Of a stretch of 64,000 bases of DNA, positions 54,746-64,000 are shown piece by piece. Source of the DNA: Fremontodendron californicum. Lineage: Eukaryota > Streptophyta > Magnoliopsida > Malvales > Malvaceae. Where the stretch lies: assembly GCA_030761205.1 (NCBI GenBank), contig JAULJL010000028.1:18341001-18405000 (forward strand), read 5' to 3'. The notes under the pieces were generated by a model. It was not told the DNA's origin. It worked only from the letters and a program-made list of their open reading frames with translations, and did no database searches. A program made the position numbers and the translations under genes. Position 1 is the first letter of the stretch. Each line of letters begins with the position of its first letter.

Positions 54746-55640
54746 CTTAACGAGTAAAATGCGTAGAATTAGTCGTGTGTTATCAAAGTCTCGGTTTTGT
54801 TGTTTTTATTCGGTATTTAATTTTGATTCCCACATTTTTCAATAATAAGAAGAATTTTGGAATATAATAAAATGTTTTTGAATATGCCATACTCATGTGC
54901 ATGCATATTATTATTGTTCTCTGGTTATTTTGTTGCATATAATTGTTCTTTGCTTAACTAATGCTTTACATTGTTTAATCTTATCGGAGTATTTAGAATA
55001 AAGGTTATAGAATAGGTGGTGAAAGGTTTGTTTTGTTCCTCCACACACACTGCACTTGCATTTGCATAACATGAACTCTCTACACGGGTTTCGTCCTTTT
55101 TAAGTGGTAGTAAAGTAGCTACGCCTTCGTGATGATCCTCCATATGGGCTAGTGAAACACTTTCGGAGTATAAAGTACCTAAAGCCTTCGTGACAATCCT
55201 CCGTATGGTCTTAGGAAAATATACTCTAACAAATTGAACTCGTTTTTATCGGGGTGCCTTACTAGCCTTCACAGGCGACAGCGAGGAACAATTTGGTGCC
55301 TTTAGAACCGAATTCAACCTCATTTAATGAACTTAGGCGAAGCCATGCTGAATTTCCGTTAGATACCCAAAGTTAAGAACACATGGAGGACCATTTCCAA
55401 CCTCTTACCATCTTTCTATATCTTAGATCTTACAAATCGGGTGATGATGAACGAACATTGTATCGCCCGTAATAAGTTTGTTATCTCATCCCAAAGGCGT
55501 TGTAATACCAAAATTCTATTAATATTTTCGGGACAATTATTTGATTAGCATACTGTTATTTGTTTCATACTTGTGAATTTATTTCCTTAATAATTTATTT
55601 CTTTTTTTTTCTTTGTCATGCATCATTGACACCATCATGC
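54746..55640 (+). other. O2 leader, no gene
   Basis: Leader resembling that of O1 (CGTCCTTTTTAAGTGG, GTAAAGTA-CTACGCCTTCGTGA-ATCCTCC duplicated at 55108-55208). PBS not recognisable. No gene seen. Confidence 0.55.
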
Positions 55641-57480
55641 ACTTGAAGTTTATTGGCCTCGGGATAGTTTTCAACCTAAAGGACTTTCATGGAGTGTCAG
55701 GTATTTCAGTACCAGAGGATCATGCAGTGGTTAGGGAACGATCGGAAAAAGCTCAGAGGGAGGAAGGGGATTGATTAAAAAAAGGTTATGTGTCAGTGTT
55801 GCCGGAAAGGATAAAGATAGATCTTCGACAGAATAATCTTCGAGGGTTAACCGATATTTGGAATCAGTGGGATGTATCAGAAAAAGAAGCCTTCACCCAG
55901 AAATATAGGGACCTAGCACTATTAATCCCGGTCAAGGTTAGTAGTGGGTTAATTCAAGCCATGGTGCAATTATGGAATCCTTTTTATAAGTGTTTTACTT
56001 TCAACAAGGAGGATATGACCCCAACTATTGAAGAATACTCGGCCTTGCTACGTATTGAGTTTTCTAGTCCAGATCGGGTATATTTGAAAGATGTGAAAAC
56101 CGCAGGGTTCAAGAAGAAAGTGGCCAAGATCACGGGAATGGATACAAAACGGGTTGAGAGTCACGTGGATAAGAAGCAAAAAAAATGAGTGTATCCCATG
56201 GGAGATTCTCTGACAATTGATATTGAGTCACTCCGATAGAGAAAAAGCGAGGGACATCTTTCTTTAGCCATCTACGAGTTAGTTATCTTCCCAAAGATAT
56301 TGGGTCATGTGGATGTGGCCTTGTTTGACTTCTTTGAGAGATTGGAACAGAAGATCAACCCATCTCTAGCCATCATAGCAGAAACTACCCGATCTTTGAA
56401 TTTTTGTAAAAAGGAAGGAAAAGGGTGATTCAGGGGATGTGTGCAACTCATTTATGTTTGGATTCAGAGTCACTTCTGGAAGAGGGAGGATGTTTCTTTC
56501 AAGCCGTACATGAAATCCCTAGTACCGATCAGCGAGTTCCTTAAAAGGGATTAGCCCGAGGATAAAAATGAAGAGCAGTGGATCAACATGCTCCGGAATC
56601 TTAAAGGTGAGATGGTAACTTGGAGAGCTCCATGTATGGTTCCTATGTCGATTTTATATAAATGTGGGGACAAGCCGGGAGTTCCACTACTTGGAAAAGT
56701 TACGCACCTCTGTTGGTGCAAAGATAGGTTGAGTCTCAACAATTCACGCCCGTAACTCATGAACTATGTTTATTAGAGTTTACCTACGGAGAGAAGGGAT
56801 ACTCAGGAAGGTGCGAGAAATAATTGAAGCATGGAAGAAGACTCATCGTATAAAGGTGGCTCGATATGCCGATATCGTCACACCCAACTACATGGTTTGG
56901 AGAGATAGGAGGGTTAATGATAGATTGTTGACATCTGATAGAGAAGAAGATCAACTCATGGATTCACAACCAAAGAGAACGCCATCGGAGTTAGAAATCG
57001 CAAGGTCAGAATTTGGAAAAGAAAATGCCCGAATGAGTAAAGAGGTTGCCCGACTCCAAGAAGAGATTGATGACTTGAAGACTAGGAGATCAATTCGGGA
57101 AAGGGAAGTAGAAAAGGTCAAGAGAGAAAGGGACACTGTCAAGGGTGATCTCAAGGAACTACACTTGGAAATTAAAAGGTTCCTTTTCGAGTTAAAATTT
57201 GAAGGAACCATCAAGTCTTCCAGGGTATGGCAAAAAGAAGTCGACTACCTTAGAAAAGAGAATGACTACTGGAAAGAGAGTGAAATAGGAAGAAGCCCGA
57301 GCTGACAGACTTGAGCAAGAAAAGCAAGTTAGGGAAAGCTTACACATTGCTGTTTCTGCGGAGCTATTGAGATGTCAGTTGGAAAATGAAATATTACGAG
57401 CCAAATTGAATGTTGAAGAAGCGAGGCAATCCAAAAAAATGGGACTATGAAGGAAAATCTGATATCCGTGGAGGTCATTT
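55640..57480 (+). pseudogene. Ogre ORF1 of O2, decayed
   Basis: The clearest part (55790-56188) has VLPERIKIDLRQNNLRGL, IWNQWDVSEKEAF and MTPTIEEYSALLRIE, matching O1 ORF1 by eye. Stops and frameshifts follow (56186, 56200-56760). A coiled-coil part (56766-57305 and on to about 57450) contains RSEFGKENARMSKEVARLQE, again as in O1. The shared two-part plan (globular domain, then coiled coil) in two diverged elements argues that the protein mattered to the family. Its function is unknown to me. Confidence 0.7.
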
Positions 57481-57629
57481 TAGGACCATCACATTGTAAT
57501 GGCACTTTGATAAAAAGGAATTAGATGGGCAAACTTTTGGATTGCCTTAAGACATGATCTTGTTATTTTATCCTTGATGTATTTAATTTCATAAATCAAT
57601 GGAAGACCGTTTGGTTGAAATTATCCCGG

Positions 57630-57835
57630 GGCCAATACTTTCAAATTCATTCATACATTTATTCATATTCATGTACTGAGTCATTTATTCATTCCAATAT
57701 TCATCCATTCTTACATTTATATTCATGTACTTAGTCATTCATTTATTAATTTCATTATGTATTCATTCATTTATTCATTATACATATTCATGTACTTAGT
57801 CATTCTTTTATTCATTCATTCATTCATAATAAAAC
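57630..57835. repeat. ATTCATTC microsatellite-like tract
   Basis: Imperfect ATTCATTCATTTATTCAT repeats with TTCATGTACTTAGTCATT inserts, in the spacer between ORF1 and gag. The rest of 57480-57997 shows no gene. Confidence 0.8.
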
Positions 57836-57997
57836 ATAAAGAATAAATGACAAAGTTCTATTCCATGGTTTTTGAACTCAAGGTAAAAATTGGGCGTCCT
57901 CCGGAAGAACCAGATTTTCAGCTTCGTTATAATACAAGATCTCAGGCAAGAATTATGGAAAATGAATAGACTGCCCGTATCTAAAGGGTGGAAAGGG

Positions 57998-59500
57998 CTC
58001 ATAAGGAACTACAGGAGCAATTGGCTAAACCCCAGAAAGAATTGAGAGAGTAGATGGCCAAGCTTATGGAAATGATGAATGCCATGCTTAGACAGAAAAG
58101 GCCGGTTGAGAATTCAGTTGCGGGAAGATTGGTAGTAAATCAAGAGGGCCGACCTGACGCCGTGCAATTAAATGGCCAAACATCCCGAAATGCTTGAAAT
58201 GAGCTTTCGACAGGGGCAACGCCTTTTGTTTATATCAGTCTGATGGCAGAAACGCAGAACCAGGTTCTCTAAAATGTTAACCTTGGGGCTGACCCAACTG
58301 ATCCTTTTGATGTTCCAGATTTTGAAGAACTCGCTGAGAAATAGAAAGCAAAGATGGCCGATTTGAAAAAGACTAAATCTGATGAATCACAAAAAAAATA
58401 TCAGTTATTGGAAGAGAGGTTAAGGGCCATGGAAGGTGCAGAATTGTTTGGCAGCCTAGATGCCAAGGAAATGAGTCTAGTGCATGGCCTGGTAATTCCC
58501 CCTAAGTTTAAGGTATCAGATTTTGAGAAGTATAATGGGACTACCAACCCGTCAACACACTTAACCATGTACTGTCGGAAAATGATGGGACATGATGAGG
58601 ATGAAAAGCTGCTTATTCACTGTTTTCGAGATAACTTAACAGGTTCTGCAACCCGTTGGTATAATCAGTTAACCCGAACTAAGATACGTTCTTGGATGGA
58701 TTTGGCCAGAGCCTTTATGGAACACTACAAGCACGTATCTGATATGAAACCTGACAGATTATCGCTGCAAAACATGAAGAAAAAAGCTACTGAAAGCTTC
58801 AAGGAGTATTCACAAAGGTGGAGAGATCTGGCCACTCAGGTGCAACCCTCTTTGACTAGTAAGGAAATTCTTTTCATCAACACTTTAATGACACCGTACT
58901 ATGACAAGTTGGTTGGTAGTGCCACTAAGAATTTCGTGGATATGGTCATATCCAATGAAATGATTGAAACCGCTATTAAGAGTGGGAAGATAGAAGGTGA
59001 ACAATCTGCTATTCTAAAGAAGACAATCCCCGTCAAAAAGAAAGAACAGGAAACTCATGTAGTCAGTTATAACCACCGTCGCTATACACCTCTTGCACCC
59101 TATACACCTTACCTAGCATAAAATCCCTACTACATTGCCGTGAACCACCTTACCCAAAACCCTTTTCCTTACACAGCCATACCGCAACAACCATACCCAA
59201 CTGGCATATCCCCGCAAATAGCCATTCCCCAAAACACCGGACCAAACATCCAGAATATTATTCGCAATGACCAAATACCACCAATGAATAATCAAAAGCC
59301 TCAATTTGATCTTATTCCTACAACCTATGGTGAGTTATACCCTAAACTGTTATAGGGGCCTCGTTACACCAATATACCTCCAACCTCTGAAACCACCATA
59401 TCCCAAATGGTATAACGTAAATGCTAATTGTGCATATCATGCGGGAATTTAGGGGCATTCAACCGAGGAATGCATCACTTTTAAACGGAAGGTCCAAAGC
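57998..59500 (+). pseudogene. Gag of Ogre O2, with stops
   Basis: N-terminal charged part with stops (58051, 58342). The open piece 58354-59121 holds the gag core: FEKYNGTTNPSTHLTMYCRK, LTGSATRWYNQLTR and ESFKEYSQRWRDLATQVQP. A stop at 59119 separates a Pro/Gln/Ile-rich linker (59140-59355). A zinc-knuckle-like CAYHAGI-GHSTEEC with an internal stop lies near 59430-59475. Close homologue of O1 gag. Confidence 0.85.
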
Positions 59501-61533
59501 TTGATTGATACTAGGGTCGTAAAGTTCGGATCTAAGAAAGGGCCTAATGTTGCGGTTAACCCATTGCCCAATCACACGGAGGCCAAGGTGAATGCGGTTT
59601 TGTCAGGGGAAGTTGGCAGGGTAAAAAGGGATATAAGTGAGGTGAAGACGCTAATGATAAAAGCATTGTTTGAAATGGTCAGGGCTGGGTTAGTTCAGGA
59701 TGAAGCCAGTTTGAAAATGGTTGCGAGCAAGATAGAGGATTTTTGTCCGTTTCACAGATGTGAGGGTCACACTAAACAGGGGTGTGAAGGTTTTTTAGCC
59801 AAGGTTCAAAAAATGATGGATGAGGACGAGGCCCTATTCTATGAAGAAATAGAGGACGAGGTAGATACTACTGAGAATACAGCCGGTTATGGGGTGGATA
59901 GACCTTTGGTTATCTATTATGATGAGCCAGAAGAAAAGGCTATCCCGATTGATAAAGAAACCATCCCAAAGTTGATTATAGAGTTACCATCTTCTTTCCC
60001 ATACAAGGAGAATAAGGCCATACCTTGGAGATTCGACTGCAGTATGGTAACGCTGGGCTCTTCAAGTCAGCAAACAACAACCGATATAACAGGTGTAGGA
60101 CATCTAACTCGTAGTGGTAGATGCTATGTGCCCAAAATCGTTGAACAAAGTCCGATGGAAAAGGTAGGGGGATTTGACAAAGATAAAAGAATAGAAGAAG
60201 TGGTCCATACAAAGATGGATCAATCAAAGGGAATGGAGAAAAATTCAACTCCGGTTAACAAGGTAAAAGAGTCGATGAATGAGAAAGAGGCTTGCGAATT
60301 CTTGAAGTTTATAAAACACAACGAGTACAGTGTGGTTGAACAACTGCACCGTCAACCAGCAAGAATTTCGGTTCTTTCACTGTTACTAAACTCAAAGCCC
60401 CATAGAAATGCCCTAGTAAAGATTTTAAATCAAGCATATGTGGCCAACAACATATCAGTGGAGAAGTTAGATCGGTTGGTGGGGAACATCACAGCAGATG
60501 ACCATATTTCCATCAGTTATGATGAGATACCACCCAACGGTGTAGGATCCACTAAAGCCCTTCATATCACGGCTATCTATAAAAGGCACATTCTGCCACC
60601 AGTACTCCTGGCTAATGGTTCTTCTTTGAATGTGATGCCCTTGGTGACCTTGTCTAAGCTGCCGGTCAACATGTCCTACATCCTACCAAGCCACACTATA
60701 GTCAGAGCTTTTGATGGCACCCGGGGGGAAGTGATGGGAACCATTGAGGTCCCACTTCAGATATGTCCCTATACCTATAAAGTTGATTTCCAAGTTATGG
60801 ACATTACCCCGTCTTACAACTGTTTATTGGAAAGGCCATGGATCCATTCTGCTAGGGCAGTACCATCATCTCTCCACCAAAAATTGAAGTTTGTAATAGA
60901 AGGATGCCTAGTCAGCATATCGGGAGAGGAGGACATCATAGCCTCTGCGTCCACTGACTGCCCCTACACAGAACCGAATAAGGATGCTGTAGAATGCTTA
61001 TTCAGGTTACTGGAATTCTTAATGTTATGTTCATTACTGAAAGACATAAAATTCCAAAGCTGAAGCTGTCCAAGAATACCGGGCTGGGGTGAAATCGACA
61101 GTAGGGAAAGGCTGCAGAGCAGGAAAAAGGACTAGGGAAATATCTCCAGGGGATGGCCAGAGCAATTGAAGTAACCAAAAAGAAAGACCGATTCGATCTC
61201 GGATATCTCCCAAAAGCTCACGAAAAGAGGAAACAAATGAAGAAAAACAGAAAGAAGAGGATGGCCCGTCCCTCGAGTGTGGATATGGAGTGGGAGCCCA
61301 TGACTTTCCCACCAATCCGTCACATCTTCCATTCGATTGGTTTTGTGTTTGGGGAGAAGGATTCCGATGATGTGTTAGTAATGATAGAGAAAGCCTTTGA
61401 GAAGTTCTACATGAGAAAGGAAGAACAGATGCAAGAAATGGTAAACTACATGGTCGGGGAAGAAGGAATGGGAAATAGAAATGCAAGTTGGATGGTGTGC
61501 CCATGTCCACCGGGTTATGAATTAACAAACTAG
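59501..61533 (+). pseudogene. Protease and G-patch region of O2
   Basis: The frame 59501-61063 has a second knuckle CPFHRCEGHTKQGC (59743-59786), GVGHLTRSGRCYVPK, EACEFLKFIKHNEYSVVEQL, then the protease region LLANGSSLNVMPL (about 60608). The catalytic Asp of the LIDNGSS form seen in O1 is Ala here. LLERPWIHS replaces LLGRP. A frameshift leads to 61153-61533, with GLGKYLQG-type G-patch text just before and FDLGYLPKAHEKRKQMKK within. It ends at a stop where the intron begins. Inactive protease. Confidence 0.8.
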
Positions 61534-61785
61534 AGTGCGATCGAGCTTTCTATAGTTTTTAGGTCTACTCCAGAGTAATACTCTAAAACAATCTTAATTG
61601 TCTCTGCCCAAGGACGTTAAGAATCATTCTGTATGGGCTTATGTTTAAGACTCTTCATTTTATAAATAACAATCACGATGCATTTTCTTCATATTGATGT
61701 GTCCCTATTGTTTCATTTTTGTTCTTTCATTTTCTTTCATTGCCTATATGCCTTCCTATATTTTTTCTTCCTCACCTATTTACAG
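61534..61785 (+). other. Pro-RT intron of O2
   Basis: Non-coding, T-rich stretch with CTGCCCAAGGACGTTAAGAA and a classic acceptor CTCACCTATTTACAG|G ending at 61785. Coding similarity resumes at once (MDAEYKDCPVKNFEIDF). Ogre elements are known to splice an intron here. The donor is not certain. O1 keeps the first two thirds. Confidence 0.7.
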
Positions 61786-64000
61786 GTGTATGGATGCGGA
61801 ATATAAGGACTGTCCTGTCAAGAATTTTGAAATTGATTTTGAAAGACCCATTTGCACGAGTGATTTCGACGTCAACGAAGATACCAAATATTATGGTCTG
61901 CCCCCGGATTTATTACGAATAATAGAATAAGATGAGAAGCAAGTATTGCCTTATAAGGAGCCATTAGAAGTGATAAACTTGGGAAGTGGAGAAGAAATAA
62001 ATGAGGTCAAAATTAGGACCTTAATGTCACCATCAACAAAGTGTGAATCGATAGCCTTACTCTAAGAATATGCCGATGTATTTGCATGGTCATACCAAGA
62101 CATGCTAGGGTTGGATCCTGATATTGTGGTTCACAAGCTCCCTCTAAGGCCAGATTGCAAGCCAATTCAGCAAAATTGAGAAGAATGAGGCCTGACATAC
62201 TGTTAAAGATAAAAGAAGAGGTGAAAAAGTAGTTCAACGCTGGGTTCTTGGAAGTGGCAAAATATCCGAAATGGGTAGCGAATATTGTCCCAGTTTAGAA
62301 GAAGGATGGCAAAGTACGGATGTGTGTTGATAACCGGGATCTGAATAGGGCTAGTACTAAAGATAATTTCCCTTTGCGTCATATTGATACCTTGGTGGAT
62401 AATATGACAAAGAGCTCTATGTTTTCCTTCATGGACGGATTCTCAGGGTACAATCAAATTAAGATGGCATTGAAGAATATGGAGAAAACCACGCTTATGA
62501 TGATGTGGGGAACATTTTGCTATAAGGTGATGCCATTTGGATTGAAAAATGTCGGGGCAACATACCAGAGAGCCATGGTAACTTTGTTTCATGACATGAT
62601 GCATAAGGAGATCGAAGTCTATGTTGATGACATAATCGCAGAGTCACAAGGAGAAGATGAGCATGTTGCGAATCTTAAGAAGCTCTTCGAAAGATTAAGA
62701 AAGTTTTGGCTCAAACTAAACCCGACGAAAATGCACTTTCGGAGTGACTTCGAGAAAGTTGTTAGGTTTTATCGTCAGTAAGAGGGGAATCGAGATTGAT
62801 CCAGATAAAGTAAAGGCAATCCAGAACTTACCACCACCTCGTACTCAAAAGGAAGTGAGAAGCTTTCTAGAAAGATTGAATTACATTGCTTGGCTTATTT
62901 CTCAGCTAACTGACAAATGTGATCCAATATTTAAGCTATTTCGGAAGCGTGACCTGGGAGAATGGGATGAAGGGTGTCAGATTGCCTTTGATAAAGTTAA
63001 GCACTATCTATCCAACCCACTAATGCTAATGTCGTCTGTTCTAGAGAGATCTATGGCTATGTATTGGGGCAGCATGATAAGACCGGGAAGAAAGAACAAG
63101 CAATTTATCACCTCAGCAAGAAGTTCACAGAGTATGAGCTGAAGTATTCGTCAGTGGAAAAGCTTTGTTGTGCCTTAGCTTGGACTGCTCGAAGGCTCAG
63201 ACAATACTTGTTGTACCACACGACGTGGTTGATTGCCAAGCTAGATCCCATCAAGTATATGTTGGAAGCACCCTCCCTATCAGGAAGAACGACAAGATGG
63301 CAAGTTTTGTTATCAGAGTACGACAATGTGTATGTGAGTCAGAAAGCTATAAAGGGCAGCGTAGTAGCCGAGTTCCTAGCAAGTCGGGCGGTTGAAAATT
63401 ATGAGCCTTTGAACTTTGATTTCCCTAATGAAGACTTGATGTGTGTCTCGCAAGAAGATGGGATTTCCCCTAAGAAGAAAATATGGAAAATGTACTTTGA
63501 TGGCGCATCTAATCCCATGGGGCACGAGATCGGCACAGTGTTCATATCCTCAGAGGAAGATTATTATCCTTTCACTGCCATATTGGATTTTGATTGTACA
63601 GACAGTACCGTTGAATATGAGGCGTGTACTATGGGCCTTTGTGCTACCATAGACAGAAAGATCAAAATATTGGAAGTTTTCAGAGATTCAACCCTAGTGA
63701 TATACCAACTACGAGGAGAACGGGAAACCCGAGATGCAAAGTTAATCTGATACCGAGAGCTCATACTGAGTCTGATAGAGAAATTCAAAGAAGTGAGTTT
63801 CAACTACTTCCCCCGAGAAGAAAACTAAATAGCGGATGCTTTAGCCATTTTATTGTCAATGTTTAAATTAAATGAAGGGGTCGAAGTTGGGCCAATAAAG
63901 ATGAGCATATACGAGTCTCCTGCCCACTTCCTGAGTATTGAAGAAGAAGCGGATGGCCTCTTTTGGTATTATGACATCTTGCAATACATCAAGAGTCAAC
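61786..64000 (+). pseudogene. RT, RNase H and second RNase H of O2 (partial)
   Basis: A pre-RT region (61790-62300) with several stops contains YADVFAWSYQDMLGLDPDIV. RT (62320-62760) has MCVDNRDLNRASTKDNFPL, FMDGFSGYNQIKMA and the catalytic YVDD (62620-62631). A frameshift at about 62750 leads to the RT thumb and first RNase H (62744-63250), whose start is damaged. From 63481 a second, archaeal-type RNase H begins (IWKMYFDGASN, VEYEACTMGL, DSTLVIYQL). Two RNase H domains are a Tat-lineage hallmark. The window ends before integrase. Confidence 0.85.

Larger units (their letters stand above)
49385..64000 (+). mobile_element. Ogre/Tat element O2, partial (runs off window)
   Basis: Very long 5' LTR, leader, ORF1, gag, protease with G-patch, intron, RT, RNase H and the second (archaeal-type) RNase H, in Tat/Ogre order. 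Integrase, 3' UTR and 3' LTR lie beyond 64000. Stops and frameshifts throughout, a lost PBS and a lost protease Asp make it defective. It sits inside the PBS of Athila C. Confidence 0.85.

Overview
The window is a gene-poor, repeat-saturated stretch of a plant nuclear genome, most likely a eudicot. I see no intact host gene, tRNA or rRNA. Nearly every base belongs to LTR retrotransposons nested in one another, plus a few DNA-transposon pieces. Two Ty3/gypsy lineages dominate. The Tat/Ogre type is recognised by LTRs starting TGTAGACACC, a tRNA-Arg-type PBS, an extra ORF1, a pro-RT intron, a second RNase H and 3' tandem arrays. The Athila type is recognised by LTRs starting TGATAA and a tRNA-Asp-type PBS.

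Layout. 1-4164 is the array-rich 3' end of an Ogre element (O3), ending in a PPT. 4165-10750 is O3's 3' LTR. It contains a mosaic of three spliced host-gene fragments (ribosomal protein L15, a PDI, a macro-domain protein) and a hAT-like element that itself contains a second hAT-like MITE. 10751-42937 is a second Ogre (O1) inserted in that LTR. It keeps ORF1, gag, pro and 3' UTR but has lost RT-RNase H-integrase. Inside O1's 3' UTR sits Athila element A (21179-40190, TSD TCTAG). Inside A's 3' UTR sits non-autonomous element B (31307-38366, TSD CTATT). The nesting is therefore four deep. 42938-49384 is a junkyard: a reverse-strand gypsy pol fragment split by a 2.3-kb solo LTR (TSD TGAAC), a CACTA transposase fragment, and an Athila-like LTR (C) with a decayed PBS. 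49385-64000 is a third Ogre (O2) with a 5.4-kb LTR, running off the window before integrase.

The most interesting object is element A. Its LTRs are 1,498 bp each and differ at about three positions by eye, so it is young. It has one long gag-pol frame and, between pol and the 3' LTR, two extra ORFs. The first is a 178-aa basic, four-cysteine protein whose signature resembles the nucleic-acid-binding/silencing-suppressor proteins of Betaflexiviridae plant RNA viruses. The second is an intact, intronless LOG-family (cytokinin-activating phosphoribohydrolase) protein. Good splice acceptors precede both ORFs and a good donor lies just before gag, which suggests retrovirus-like spliced subgenomic mRNAs. 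Element B looks like a parasite of an A-like partner. It shares A's promoter half, PBS, 3' UTR hairpins and a repeated leader hairpin that may be a packaging signal, but encodes only a gag remnant. All functional statements are inference from sequence and family knowledge; no searches were run.
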